Assembly (NCBI GenBank): GCA_964351855.1
Contig: CAYGQD010000067.1
Coordinates: 1-31,803 of the forward strand
Source: JBCDHN01 sp964351855
GTDB lineage: Bacteria; Verrucomicrobiota; Verrucomicrobiia; Verrucomicrobiales; DEV007
Direction of reading: 5' to 3'
DNA: 31,803 nucleotides
The stretch's first letter is position 1, and every line of letters starts with the position of its first letter. Below, in pieces: positions 1-9,721 of the stretch. Below the pieces are notes generated by a model that worked only from the letters and a program-made list of their open reading frames with translations, did not search any database and was not told where the DNA came from. A program made the translations under genes and the position numbers.

Positions 1-1159
1 TTTCAAACCACCGAAAGGCGACCCCCGGCGACTTCAACTTTCGGAAGGCTTCCGGCCCGGTCTGTTTCTCGCCCGGCTTGGCGTTGACCGGCAGCGGCGT
101 TTTCGCAAAGGGCGCGGAAGCGACCAGGGGCTTGATCACATCTCCCGGCTCCAACCAGACGGTCAGCTCCGCCGTCGTTGGCTCGTAAGGAGGTAGATCG
201 ACGTAGCCCAGGCTGCGGTTGTTGGAATAAACCCCCACGGTCTCGATGCGCTCCGAGGGGACCAACTCGCCATACTCATTCATGATCCCGAATCCGTTGA
301 CCCGAATCTTGTAGTAACCGGCGACCTCTGGTTTGAAGGGACGAATCGACATCCCCAGATTGAATTCCCCGTTGATGAACAAAGCCAGCGCATCGAAAAA
401 AGGCGGCTCATCGCTCGCGCTTCCCGGTTCGGCCTTGGCAAAATTCCCCCGGATTCGGGTGATCGTCTCGTCCACTTCCATCCCCACCATCGGCATCGCC
501 TTGCTCTGTTTCAGCAGGGCCATGAACCCGTTTAAATTTCGCTGCAGGTTCTCGACGCCCCGGACTTCGAGCCGCCTCATCACGCTCTCCGGCCGTTTCG
601 CGGAAGGGACGATCGCTTTTCGCAGCGCCTCATCCGCCACTTCCATGAGGCGACTGGCGTGGACGTGAGAGAAGTCCAGCGCCTCTGCGGATTTATCGTA
701 ACCATGGGCGTTTCCTTCCGGCGGAAGCGCATCCACAATCTGGAGATCGGGGAGGCTCAGAAGGTCTCGCAGGGTGTTCTCATACTCGTATCGAGAAAGG
801 CGACGCAGGGTGGCGCGCCCGTTGCGATCCATCCGTTGTCGCTCCACGGCGGCCAAGCTCTCGCTCACTTCCGCGAGAAAGTCCGCCACCTCCTCGAGCC
901 CGGGACGATCCTTTTCTTCCGGCGGCATCTCCCCTTTCGCCACCCGTCCAAAAATGGTGGACCAGAGGTGGTAGTTGCGCACCTCAGAGACCTCATACCC
1001 GGCCTCATACAAATTCAGATCGCCCTTGCTCGTGGAATCATCGTGGCATTCATAGCAATGCCGCTCCAGAAACCCTTCCACCTTTTCCGGTGTGACGGCA
1101 GAAGCGAACCCCGGGAGGAGGAGGAGGAGAGCGAACAAGAAGAGTGGACGAAACCGCAT
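1..1159 (-). CDS. DUF1587/DUF1592-type planctomycete cytochrome protein, C-terminus off window
   Basis: I translated this reading frame directly. It is open from an ATG at 1157-1159 to the left edge, giving the first 386 residues. Residues 1-22 form a signal peptide (basic MRFRPL start, Leu-rich core, cleavage near ASA). A c-type heme site C35-Y-E-C38-H39 follows, as in PSCyt1-like domains. The segment LSRYEYENTLRDLL near residue 120 is the hallmark of DUF1587 (PSD3), which normally precedes DUF1595, DUF1592, DUF1588 and DUF1585 in proteins of about 750-900 residues, so roughly half is missing here. The family is exported, heme-bearing and of unknown biochemical function. It often sits beside DUF1501/DUF1552 genes. 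The gene is divergent from the DUF1549/DUF1553 gene on the right, with a 132-nt gap. The family call is firm; the role is unknown. Confidence 0.88.
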   Translation of the reverse strand, partial: MRFRPLFLFALLLLLPGFASAVTPEKVEGFLERHCYECHDDSTSKGDLNLYEAGYEVSEVRNYHLWSTIFGRVAKGEMPPEEKDRPGLEEVADFLAEVSESLAAVERQRMDRNGRATLRRLSRYEYENTLRDLLSLPDLQIVDALPPEGNAHGYDKSAEALDFSHVHASRLMEVADEALRKAIVPSAKRPESVMRRLEVRGVENLQRNLNGFMALLKQSKAMPMVGMEVDETITRIRGNFAKAEPGSASDEPPFFDALALFINGEFNLGMSIRPFKPEVAGYYKIRVNGFGIMNEYGELVPSERIETVGVYSNNRSLGYVDLPPYEPTTAELTVWLEPGDVIKPLVASAPFAKTPLPVNAKPGEKQTGPEAFRKLKSPGVAFRWFE

Positions 1160-1291
1160 ATCGCCGGGAGATAGCCTCAACTGCGCGAACCTTGCGATGT
1201 TTTTTCGGAAGAATGACGGCGCGAGCGGGAAATGCCCGGAAATATCCCCTTTTGTCGCAACCTTCCCTCCATCGCGGGTTTCACCCCTTTG

Positions 1292-3823
1292 ATGACGAGC
1301 CCGGCTTCCCCCTTCCCCATCACGTCCCTCTTCCTCGCGGTTCTTGTCCTTCAGCCTCTTTCTGGCCAGGACGATCTCCCTGAAGAGGAGGTTCGCTTTT
1401 TCGAAACCCATATCCGCCCGGCCCTGGTCAACTATTGCTACGAGTGTCACTCGGAAGAAAGCGGCAAGACCCGGGGCGGACTCTTGCTCGATACCCGGGA
1501 AGGCATGTGGAACGGCGGAACCAGCGGCGCGTTGATGAAGGGTGAAGGCGACTACCCGCCCTTGCTCCTCGATGCGATCCATCACGCCGATCCCGATTAC
1601 GCGATGCCGCCGAAGGAAAAGATGCCGACCGACGTGATCGCCAAATTCGAAGAATGGCTGGCGATGGGAGCGCCGGATCCTCGCTTGCGCGAAGCAATTG
1701 TCGTGGACACGACGATCGACCTGGAAGCCGGAAAAGACCACTGGGCCTTCCAACCTCCGGTTTCGCCCGGCCCGGGCACCACGATCGATTCCCTGGTTCT
1801 GGCCGGACAGAAGGAAGCCGGACTTTCACCCGTGGGCAAAGCGGATGCGGTTCCCCTGATGCGACGCCTGAGCTTTGATTTGACGGGCCTGCCGCCCTCT
1901 CCGGAAGAAGCCGGTGCGTTCTTTCGGGAGTATCGCTCAGACCCGGAAGGCACCATCGCCAGAAAGGTGGATGAACTGCTGGCGAAAGACCAATTCGGCG
2001 AACGCTGGGGACGCCATTGGCTGGATGTCGTCCGGTTCGCGGAGTCGTCCGGTAGCACGAGCAACAACACTTTCCCTCACGCCTGGCGTTACCGGAACTA
2101 TGTGATCGATTCGTTCAATGCGGACAAGCCCTACCCGGAATTTGTCGCCGAACAACTGGCCGGAGACTTGCTGCCGACTCGGAGCACGGCGGAGGAGCAG
2201 GAACACCTCATCGCGACCGGGTTCCTGGCCGTGGGGATCAAGAATCTGGGAAACCGGAATCCCCGCACCTTTTTAATGGATACCGTCGATGACCAGATCG
2301 ATGCCACCACGCAAGCGTTTCTGGGATTAACCGTTTCCTGCGCCCGCTGTCACGACCACAAGTTCGATCCCGTCCCCACCGCCGATTATTACGCCCTGGC
2401 CGGCATCTTCACCTCTACGGAGATGTTCTATGGAACCGCGTTCGGACAACAGAATCATCAACCGCGCGATCTCATTGAACTGCCGATTCCCGACTCCGCC
2501 CCGGCTTCATCGACTCGAAATCGCGAGGAAACGCTCGCCGCTCTCAATGCCGCCCAAACCAAGCTGAAGGAAACCCGGGCCCGAGCCCGAGCCATGGGCG
2601 AAGATGATCCGGAAGCGCCCACCCAACGCCAATTCGTGGCTATGCGGAACAAAATCGGCGAGTTGGAAGGCATTCTCGCGACGATGGATGAAAGCGGAAA
2701 ACCCATCACCTTCGCCATGGGCGTTCGCGATGCCGCTGCAGTGGGAGATACCGTGGTCTTGTTCCGAGGCGATGTCGAGCGCCCGGCCCAGGAGGTCCCG
2801 CGTGGATTTCTCCAAGTGATCGATGGAATCGAGACGGAATCGATCGCCAACGATGAAAGCGGCCGAGCCCAGTTGGCCCAATGGATCACCTCGGCCAACA
2901 ATCCGCTGACCGCTCGGGTCATGGTGAACCGGATCTGGATGAACCTGTTCGGCGCACCACTCAAGCCCTCGCCGAACAATTGGGGCCTGACCGGGGCCGA
3001 GCCGAACCATCCGGAGTTGCTCGACTACCTCGCGGTCCGATTCGTTCGCAACGGCTGGTCCGTGAAAAGCCTCATCCGCGAGATTGTTTTGTCCGATGCC
3101 TATCAACGCGATTCCCAATATCACGCGGGCAATGATGCCGTCGACCCGGATAATATTCACCTCTGGCGTTTCAACCCGCGCCAACTGGATGCCGAGTCCT
3201 TGCGCGACTCCATCCTCGCCGCCAGTGGAAAGCTCGACCTCGACCGCCCCCGTGCCTCCTTCGTGGCGGAAGCGGGAGACGGGCGCGTCGGGCGCGTTGT
3301 CGATGCGGATCTCTTTGCCCAACCGCAGAACGTCCGTTCCATTTACCTTCCCATCATCCGCGGCCAGATCGTGGAACCGCTCGCGCTCTTCGACTTCCCG
3401 GATCCCGTCGCTTCGACGGAAAGCCGGGATCAAACCAACGTCGCTCCCCAGGCACTCTACCTCATGAACAGCCCTGAAATTCTGGACCTCGCCCAAACCA
3501 TGGCCCTCCATCTCTGGGAACGCCATCCGGACGAGGAGTCGCGAATCCGCCGGGCTTTCCTTCAGGCCTACGGTCGCCCTCCCACGGACGATGATGTCGC
3601 CGCCGCTCGAGATTTCTTCGCCAGCTTCACCCCTGTCACCGTATCCTCCGCTTCCCCGGAAACCACCGGCCCCAGGCGAGACGGGAATCGAAAGGGCGAG
3701 CGGAGACGGACTGCCGCGATGACGGAGGCTGACACTTCCCCCACCCTCACCGCCGAGCAGCAAACCCTGGCCCTCTTTTGCCAAAGCCTCATGGCCAGCG
3801 CCGAATTCCGAATCCTCAACTAA
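1292..3823 (+). CDS. PSCyt1/DUF1549/DUF1553 cytochrome-like exported protein
   Basis: An 843-residue protein. The ATG at 1292 gives a clean signal peptide (MTSPASPFPITSLFLAVLVL, cleavage near LSGQ). An upstream ATG at 1232 would add 20 residues without signal character, so I chose the inner one. Heme-binding motif C49-Y-E-C52-H53 lies in the PSCyt1 region. DUF1549 (PSCyt2) follows, with FGERWGRHWLDVVRFAES and a second motif C350-A-R-C353-H354 before DHKFDPVP. The C-terminal half is DUF1553 (PSD1): NPLTARVMVNRIWMNLFG, then LLDYLAVRF, then the conserved NSPE near the end. The family is abundant in Planctomycetota and Verrucomicrobiota. A role in periplasmic redox or carbohydrate catabolism is inferred, not proven. 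The DUF1501 gene starts 6 nt after the stop, so the two are probably co-transcribed. Its paralogue is the gene at 6691-9501. Confidence 0.92.
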   Translation: MTSPASPFPITSLFLAVLVLQPLSGQDDLPEEEVRFFETHIRPALVNYCYECHSEESGKTRGGLLLDTREGMWNGGTSGALMKGEGDYPPLLLDAIHHADPDYAMPPKEKMPTDVIAKFEEWLAMGAPDPRLREAIVVDTTIDLEAGKDHWAFQPPVSPGPGTTIDSLVLAGQKEAGLSPVGKADAVPLMRRLSFDLTGLPPSPEEAGAFFREYRSDPEGTIARKVDELLAKDQFGERWGRHWLDVVRFAESSGSTSNNTFPHAWRYRNYVIDSFNADKPYPEFVAEQLAGDLLPTRSTAEEQEHLIATGFLAVGIKNLGNRNPRTFLMDTVDDQIDATTQAFLGLTVSCARCHDHKFDPVPTADYYALAGIFTSTEMFYGTAFGQQNHQPRDLIELPIPDSAPASSTRNREETLAALNAAQTKLKETRARARAMGEDDPEAPTQRQFVAMRNKIGELEGILATMDESGKPITFAMGVRDAAAVGDTVVLFRGDVERPAQEVPRGFLQVIDGIETESIANDESGRAQLAQWITSANNPLTARVMVNRIWMNLFGAPLKPSPNNWGLTGAEPNHPELLDYLAVRFVRNGWSVKSLIREIVLSDAYQRDSQYHAGNDAVDPDNIHLWRFNPRQLDAESLRDSILAASGKLDLDRPRASFVAEAGDGRVGRVVDADLFAQPQNVRSIYLPIIRGQIVEPLALFDFPDPVASTESRDQTNVAPQALYLMNSPEILDLAQTMALHLWERHPDEESRIRRAFLQAYGRPPTDDDVAAARDFFASFTPVTVSSASPETTGPRRDGNRKGERRRTAAMTEADTSPTLTAEQQTLALFCQSLMASAEFRILN

Positions 3824-3829
3824 GGCCCC

Positions 3830-5212
3830 ATGACCCCTCCAATGACTTCCCGTCGCCAAGCTCTCACCACCTTCACCTCCGGTCTCGGAGGAATCGCCAT
3901 GGCCACCATGCTGGCAGATCGCGCTCGCGCCGAAGGCATCTCGAATCCACTCGCTCCAAAGAATCCCCACTTCCCGGCCCGGGCCAAGCGCGTCATTTTC
4001 CTCTCGATGCGGGGCGCGCCGTCCCATGTCGATACCTTTGACTACAAACCGCAACTGACCAAAGACAGCGGGAAGACTTCTGGTGAAACCGGGCGAGGCA
4101 AGTTGCTCGGCTCTCCCTGGGAATTTTCCCGTCATGGACAGAGCGGCCTCTGGATTTCCAGCCTGCTCCCCCAACTGGCCAACCATGCGGACGATCTCTG
4201 CCTGCTCCGGGGGATGCACTGTGACCAGCCGAACCATTCCCAGGCCCAGCAGCAAACCCACACCGGCTCCTTTCAGTTCGTCCGACCGTCGATGGGTGCC
4301 TGGTCTCTCTATGGCTTGGGCTCGGAGAACATGGATCTGCCCGGGTTCATTGTCCTGCAAGGCGGCAGCGGCGGCGGCCTCTACGGAAACGCCTTCCTCC
4401 CGGCCATGTATCAAGGCACCCGAATCGGCGAGGAACAAAATCGGCGAGCGGCCGCCTCGACCGAGCCGCCCAAAATCCCCAATATCGAAAATCCCCTGCT
4501 CACCCCCGGCTCCCAACGCCAGCAGCTCGACCTCATCCAGCGCCTGAACCGGAACAAGCTCGCCCGCGATCGTCATCAGCCGCAAGTCGAAGGCATGATT
4601 CAGAGCTTCGAACTCGCCTACCGCATGCAATCCTCCATGCCGCAAATTGTCGATATCACCCGGGAATCCGCCGCCACCCATGCGATGTATGGCATTGGCG
4701 GTGGCCCGAGCGATGCCTTTGGTCGCAAATGCCTCATCGCCCGCCGCATGGCAGAATCCGGCGTCCGCTTTATCGAGATCCCCCAGGGAAGCTGGGACCA
4801 TCACGATAACCTCCGCGAGGGCATGGAGTCCGAATGCGCTCAGATCGATCAGCCCATCGCCGGGCTCCTGACCGACCTGAAACGGCGCAATCTCCTGGAC
4901 GATACCCTCGTCATCTTTGCTGGGGAATTCGGCCGCACCCCGCATGGCGAAGGCGGAGATGGCCGCGATCACAACCACAAGGGTTACACCACCTGGATGG
5001 CGGGCGGAGGCGTCAAAGGCGGCTACAGCCACGGCGCCACCGACGAGCACGGCTACGAAGCCGTCCAAGGCAAAATGCACATCCACGATTGGCACGCCAC
5101 CATCCTCCACCTCCTCGGGCTGGACCACGAAAAGCTCACCTTCCCCCACGCCGGTCGCGACTTCCGCCTCACCGACGTCCACGGACACGTCGCCACCGAC
5201 ATTCTGGCTTAG
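3830..5212 (+). CDS. DUF1501 family Tat-exported protein
   Basis: A 460-residue protein of the DUF1501 family, which belongs to the alkaline phosphatase/sulfatase-like superfamily. The N-terminus carries a twin-arginine leader (SRRQALTTF, R8-R9) followed by a Gly/Ala-rich hydrophobic stretch, so export in folded form is expected. Family marks are FLSMRGAPSHVDTFDYKP early, a GSWDHHDN segment about two thirds through, and GEFGRTPHGEGGDGRDHN followed by WMAGGGVKGG near the end. The start at 3830 follows the upstream stop by 6 nt; a second ATG at 3842 would also keep the Tat motif. It pairs with the DUF1549/DUF1553 gene, the usual partner of this family. The biochemical activity is not established. 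It ends 10 nt before the convergent paralogue. Confidence 0.93.
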   Translation: MTPPMTSRRQALTTFTSGLGGIAMATMLADRARAEGISNPLAPKNPHFPARAKRVIFLSMRGAPSHVDTFDYKPQLTKDSGKTSGETGRGKLLGSPWEFSRHGQSGLWISSLLPQLANHADDLCLLRGMHCDQPNHSQAQQQTHTGSFQFVRPSMGAWSLYGLGSENMDLPGFIVLQGGSGGGLYGNAFLPAMYQGTRIGEEQNRRAAASTEPPKIPNIENPLLTPGSQRQQLDLIQRLNRNKLARDRHQPQVEGMIQSFELAYRMQSSMPQIVDITRESAATHAMYGIGGGPSDAFGRKCLIARRMAESGVRFIEIPQGSWDHHDNLREGMESECAQIDQPIAGLLTDLKRRNLLDDTLVIFAGEFGRTPHGEGGDGRDHNHKGYTTWMAGGGVKGGYSHGATDEHGYEAVQGKMHIHDWHATILHLLGLDHEKLTFPHAGRDFRLTDVHGHVATDILA

Positions 5213-5222
5213 GCTTTGTTGC

Positions 5223-6686
5223 TCAGGCGATGAGCGCCCGAATCACGGAGGCGGGCTTCACGCCGGTCAGCTTCTGATTCAGGCCCTGGAATTTCACGGT
5301 CAGTTTCTTGGGATCGAGTCCCAGTTGATGGAGCATGGTCGCATGGAGATTGCGCAGCGGAACCGGGTTTTCCGCCGCCATGTAACCCATGTCATCGGTC
5401 AGGCCGTAGTCCATCCCCGGCCTGATCCCGCCACCCGCCATCCAGCAGGTGAAGGCATTCGGGTTGTGATCGCGACCGACGAACTTCATCTCCGTTCCGC
5501 CGCGATTCTCCCGCATCGGAGTGCGACCGAATTCGCCGGACCAAATCACGAGCGTGTCTTCGAGCATCCCGCGTTGCTTCAGATCCGTGAGGAGCGCGGC
5601 CATCGGTCGGTCGACCTGCTCGCACTTGGTCTTGAACCCTTCATTGAGCGCTTCACTCTGCGAAGATCCATGGGAGTCCCAACCCCAGTCGTAGAGCTGA
5701 ATGAACCGGACCCCGCGCTCCGCCAATCTCCGCGCCAGAAGGCAATTGTTGGCGAAGGATTCTTTCCCCGCTTCCGCTCCATACATCACCCGGATCGATT
5801 CCGGCTCCTTGGCGATGTCCATCGCTTCCGGGACCGCCGCCTGCATCCGGAACGCCATCTCATATTGGGAAATCCGCGTCAGCGTCTCCGGATCGCCAAA
5901 GGTTTCGTAGCTCTGCCGATTCAAATCTGCCAGCGCATCCAACGCCTGACGGCGACGCTCGCGACTGGTGCCCTGTGGGTTGTTCACGTTCAAGACCGGC
6001 TCTCCTTTTGAGCGGCACTGCACGCCCTGATAGACGGACGGGAGGAAGCCGGAGCCCCAGAGCGCTTTGCCGCCACGGGGAGGTCGCCCGCCACTGAGCA
6101 GCACCTGATAACCGGGCAGATCGCTATTCTCAGATCCCAGCCCCCAGGTTACCCAAGCGCCATCGGAGGGATACCCCATCCGCGCATTGCCGGTGTGGAC
6201 CATGAGCTGGGCAGGCCCGTGGTTAAACTGATCCGTCTGGAGCGTCTTGATAAAGCTGACGTCATCAGCCACTTGAGCAAAGTGCGGCAGCCGATCCGAG
6301 ATCCAATGTCCCGCCGCACCATGTTGCTGAAACGCATACTGCGGGCCGAGCATCTTCGGCGTGCCCTGAATGAAGGCGAACCGCTTCCCTTCGAGAAAGG
6401 ATTGGGGGCAGTCCTGGCCGTCGAACCGCGCCAACTCCGGTTTGTAGTCGAACAGCTCCAACTGGCTGGGCGCACCGACCATGTGCAGATAAATCACCCG
6501 CTTGGCCTTCGGCGTGATCATCGTCCGGGGACCGTCGTGCGATGGAGACGAGGCGGCGTTCGCCAGTTGAGAGGCAGCCAACCACATGCCGCCGAGCCCG
6601 GTGGTGCAATGGGTCAAGAACTGCCTCCGGGTATCGAGTTCGATCCGGGAGCGAGCTTGTTCGTGAAGAAGTGGGGTGACGTTCAT
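5223..6686 (-). CDS. DUF1501 family Tat-exported protein (second copy)
   Basis: A 487-residue DUF1501 protein. The leader contains TRRQFLTH (R20-R21) followed by a hydrophobic segment ending ASQLANA, a twin-arginine signal. Conserved segments match the copy at 3830-5212: VIYLHMVGAPSQLELFDYKP, YDWGWDSHG, WSGEFGRTPM and GRDHNPNAFTCWMAGGG. The protein is clearly divergent from that copy, so this is not a recent duplication. Its ATG lies 4 nt after the stop of the DUF1549/DUF1553 gene on the same strand, which indicates an operon. It ends tail to tail with the first copy. Confidence 0.93.
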   Translation of the reverse strand: MNVTPLLHEQARSRIELDTRRQFLTHCTTGLGGMWLAASQLANAASSPSHDGPRTMITPKAKRVIYLHMVGAPSQLELFDYKPELARFDGQDCPQSFLEGKRFAFIQGTPKMLGPQYAFQQHGAAGHWISDRLPHFAQVADDVSFIKTLQTDQFNHGPAQLMVHTGNARMGYPSDGAWVTWGLGSENSDLPGYQVLLSGGRPPRGGKALWGSGFLPSVYQGVQCRSKGEPVLNVNNPQGTSRERRRQALDALADLNRQSYETFGDPETLTRISQYEMAFRMQAAVPEAMDIAKEPESIRVMYGAEAGKESFANNCLLARRLAERGVRFIQLYDWGWDSHGSSQSEALNEGFKTKCEQVDRPMAALLTDLKQRGMLEDTLVIWSGEFGRTPMRENRGGTEMKFVGRDHNPNAFTCWMAGGGIRPGMDYGLTDDMGYMAAENPVPLRNLHATMLHQLGLDPKKLTVKFQGLNQKLTGVKPASVIRALIA

Positions 6687-6690
6687 CAGC

Positions 6691-9501
6691 TTATTGGTTA
6701 AAGGCTTCGTCGAGGTTCAAGAGGACGGTGGCGACATCGTCCCAGGAGGTGGCGGCGAGCAGTTCCAGCAATCGGGCCGTCTCGCTCTCCTTCGGCGGTC
6801 GGGAAGTCACGGCTTGGAAGCCGTAGGCAATTCGGAACGCGTCATCGCCCTTCTGCGCCTGAAGCGTTTGGGCCAGCGCGGCGGCCGCGTCGATAAAGGT
6901 TTGATCGTTCAGGGTCATCAGCGCCTGGATCGGCGTGTTCGAGCGCAGACGCCGCGGTGCGCAGAACTCCCGAGACGGCGCATCAAAGGCGGCGAACATC
7001 GGATACGGGATGCTCCGCTTCGTGTAGGTATAGATCGAGCGCCGGTAACGATCTGCCGAATCCGGCTTGGGCGTCTCCCATTTGTCGCTCCCTTGGAACG
7101 GTCGCCAGACGCCTTCCGGAATGGGAGGATGGGCCGGAGCACCATGCATCCGCTCACTGAGCAAACCGGAAAGATAGAGGGCGGAATCCCGAATCGTTTC
7201 CGCCGGAAGCCGATGCCGTGGTCCGCGAGCCAGAAGTCGGTTGGCGCTGTCCCGCTCCTGAAGTTCCGGCCGAATCACCCCACTCTGGCCATAGGTTCGG
7301 CTCAACATGAGTTCCCGGATCAGCCGCTTCACGCTCCATTCCCAATCCGTCTGAAACTTCACCGCGAGGTAATCCAGCAAGGCGGGATGAGACGGCTTTT
7401 CCCCAGACGCTCCGAAATCTTCCTCCGTCGCCACTAATCCCACGCCGAACAACTGCGCCCAGACCCGATTCACCATCACCCGCGCCGTCAACGGATTCTC
7501 CGGCGCCACCAACCACCTCGCCAAACCGAGCCGATCCTTCGCCGCGCCGGCCGGAAAAGGATTCAGGGATTCCGGGACGCCTGGCATCACTTCGACATCC
7601 TTCGTCAAAAACAATCCCCGGGCGAAGACATGCTGCGGGCGCATCAGCTGCTTCGGGCGCTCTCGCAGAACCGGAATCGCGACCGACTCTAACTGACCCC
7701 GAGCCTTCTCCAGCTCGCCCAGCTTCTTCTGCGACGCCACCAACGCCTCATCCGCCAACAGCTCTGTAAACGCTGAGTCATCCGAAAGCGCGAGGTGCCC
7801 CCGCTTCGCGATCAGAGAAAACGCTCCCAGCATCTGGATCTTTTGGCCCAGCCGAATCTCGATCTTCGCTCCTTCCGGAACCTCAATCGCCTCCTTCAAA
7901 ATGAAAGCCGCCCGGCGCGGATAATGCATCCGCGAGTAAGGCCCGAAGCCTTTCGTGGATTTCGCATTCAGGCTCAAGTTCGGATCGTGAAACGGATGCG
8001 GCTCATCCCCCACCACCTTGGCAAACTCCAGCACCTGCGGCGCAACCCCTTCCTCAGCGGACAGGAGCGAAGCCTGGAATGAGGAGATCACGAAACCCCA
8101 TTCGGAATCAACCCGCGCCTTCTCCAGGTCACGCGGCATCCCCACGAACCGGATCGCAGTCAGCTGCTTCATCCCGGCCGGAACCGCAGCTTCCACGATA
8201 GCGGTGGTTCCCTTCGTGATGTTGCCTTTGGTCACGAAATGCTCGTCCACTCCATGGATTTCCGTCACGAACTTCGTGGCTGTATCCGAGCTCACCCGCA
8301 GATCGCGGAGTGGCTTCCAGGCTCCTTGATTCGCCAGTTGGGCAAATTCCGTCTCCCAGATCGATTCTTTCAAGGCGTTGATCTCCGCATCCAGCGTCGC
8401 CGCTTCCTCATAATCTGCCTGGTCGAGCGGCACGTTCAAAAGCGGGAACTCCTCGTTCAGGTCCACGTCCGCCGTGTTATTGAAGAAGGCGGCGAACTGA
8501 TAATACTCCTCGTGCCTGATCGGATCATAGGGATGGCTGTGACACTGGACGCACCCTAACGTCAGTCCTTGCCAGGTATGTGAAGTCGTGCTGACCCGAT
8601 CGAGAACCGCCTCGATCCGGAACTCTTCATCATCCGTTCCCCCTTCCTCATTGGTCTGCGTCAGCCGATGGCCCGTGGTCGCGAGAATGTCTTCGATGCT
8701 CGGATTCGGCAACAAGTCCCCGGCGATCTGTTTGATTGTGAAGTCGTCATAGCCCATGTCCGCATTGAACGCATCGATCACCCAGTCTCGATACTTCCAG
8801 ACCGCGCGCTTCCCGTCTTGTCCCAAGCCTTTGGAATCTGCATACCGCACTTGATCCAGCCAGACCGTCGCCCAGCGTTCCCCAAATCGCGACGAAGCCA
8901 GCAGCCGATTCAACGCCGCTTCGCGATCCCCATCAAACGCCTCCAACTCCTCAACCGTCGGCGGCAGACCAGTCGTATCGAACGAAGCCCGCCGCAGCCA
9001 ATGATGCTCTTCCGCATCCGGAGCCGGAGTAATTTTCTCCGATTCCAGCCGCGCCAGCACAAAGTGATCCAGTTCCACCTTGGGCCACTTCGAATCCGCG
9101 ACCTCCGGGAGCGGCGCTTTTTCCGGCTTCACAAAGGCCCAATGATCGCCCCACTGCGCCCCTTCCTGGATCCATTGCCGCAGCGTCCCGATCTCCGCTT
9201 TCGAAAGGGGCGGATGATCCTCGATCGGAGGCATGTGATCATCCTCATCCTCCGTCGTCACCCGATACATCATTTCTGATCCCTCTGGGTCCCCGGGAAT
9301 CACGATCCTTAAGCCCGACGTTCCCTCCCCCAGCACCTGATCGCGATAAATGAAGGAAACGCCACCGGCCTGCTTCACCCCGCCGTGACACTCGGTGCAA
9401 CTTTTCGTCAAGATCGGCTGCACATCCCGCGCGAAATCGATTTCGGCAGCTTGGGCCAAAGCGCTCACGCTCAAAAAACACAGCAACAACAAGGTTCTCA
9501 T
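6691..9501 (-). CDS. PSCyt1/DUF1549/DUF1553 cytochrome-like exported protein (second copy)
   Basis: A 936-residue protein. I placed the start at the ATG at 9499-9501 because it gives a standard signal peptide (MRTLLLLCFLSVSALAQA). The reading frame extends to 9609, but those extra 36 residues are charged and look non-coding. Heme motif C35-T-E-C38-H39 (PSCyt1) is followed by MPPIEDHPPLS. DUF1549 carries FGERWATVWLDQVRYADS and a second heme motif C317-V-Q-C320-H321. DUF1553 carries NPLTARVMVNRVWAQLFGVG. A region of about 200 residues between DUF1549 and DUF1553 is longer than in the first copy and may be a carbohydrate-binding-like insertion. It heads a two-gene operon with the DUF1501 gene. 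The function is unknown; exported and heme-bound is a safe description. Confidence 0.92.
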   Translation of the reverse strand: MRTLLLLCFLSVSALAQAAEIDFARDVQPILTKSCTECHGGVKQAGGVSFIYRDQVLGEGTSGLRIVIPGDPEGSEMMYRVTTEDEDDHMPPIEDHPPLSKAEIGTLRQWIQEGAQWGDHWAFVKPEKAPLPEVADSKWPKVELDHFVLARLESEKITPAPDAEEHHWLRRASFDTTGLPPTVEELEAFDGDREAALNRLLASSRFGERWATVWLDQVRYADSKGLGQDGKRAVWKYRDWVIDAFNADMGYDDFTIKQIAGDLLPNPSIEDILATTGHRLTQTNEEGGTDDEEFRIEAVLDRVSTTSHTWQGLTLGCVQCHSHPYDPIRHEEYYQFAAFFNNTADVDLNEEFPLLNVPLDQADYEEAATLDAEINALKESIWETEFAQLANQGAWKPLRDLRVSSDTATKFVTEIHGVDEHFVTKGNITKGTTAIVEAAVPAGMKQLTAIRFVGMPRDLEKARVDSEWGFVISSFQASLLSAEEGVAPQVLEFAKVVGDEPHPFHDPNLSLNAKSTKGFGPYSRMHYPRRAAFILKEAIEVPEGAKIEIRLGQKIQMLGAFSLIAKRGHLALSDDSAFTELLADEALVASQKKLGELEKARGQLESVAIPVLRERPKQLMRPQHVFARGLFLTKDVEVMPGVPESLNPFPAGAAKDRLGLARWLVAPENPLTARVMVNRVWAQLFGVGLVATEEDFGASGEKPSHPALLDYLAVKFQTDWEWSVKRLIRELMLSRTYGQSGVIRPELQERDSANRLLARGPRHRLPAETIRDSALYLSGLLSERMHGAPAHPPIPEGVWRPFQGSDKWETPKPDSADRYRRSIYTYTKRSIPYPMFAAFDAPSREFCAPRRLRSNTPIQALMTLNDQTFIDAAAALAQTLQAQKGDDAFRIAYGFQAVTSRPPKESETARLLELLAATSWDDVATVLLNLDEAFNQ

Positions 9502-9721
9502 CAGGATTTTTTCGATTGATCTCACGTGGTCTTCCCTTTCCTCCAGGATCGGAAAAATGGATCCGACTGGCTGCCGCGAGGCAACGGTCTTCTCCGCTTC
9601 AGAGACCATTTTCGTGGGAAGAAGTTCAGAATTCGCTCCGCAGTGGCAAACTCATTCGCCCTCGATAAGTCCCCTCTTTTTCCATATGGACGAAATTCCG
9701 CCTAGCCTCTAATCTCCCGTT

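Noticed and set aside
2507..5188. An 893-residue open frame on the minus strand across the DUF1549/DUF1553 and DUF1501 genes
   Set aside because: It is antisense to two firmly identified genes, spans their junction, and has no domain I recognise. Long antisense frames are common at high GC.
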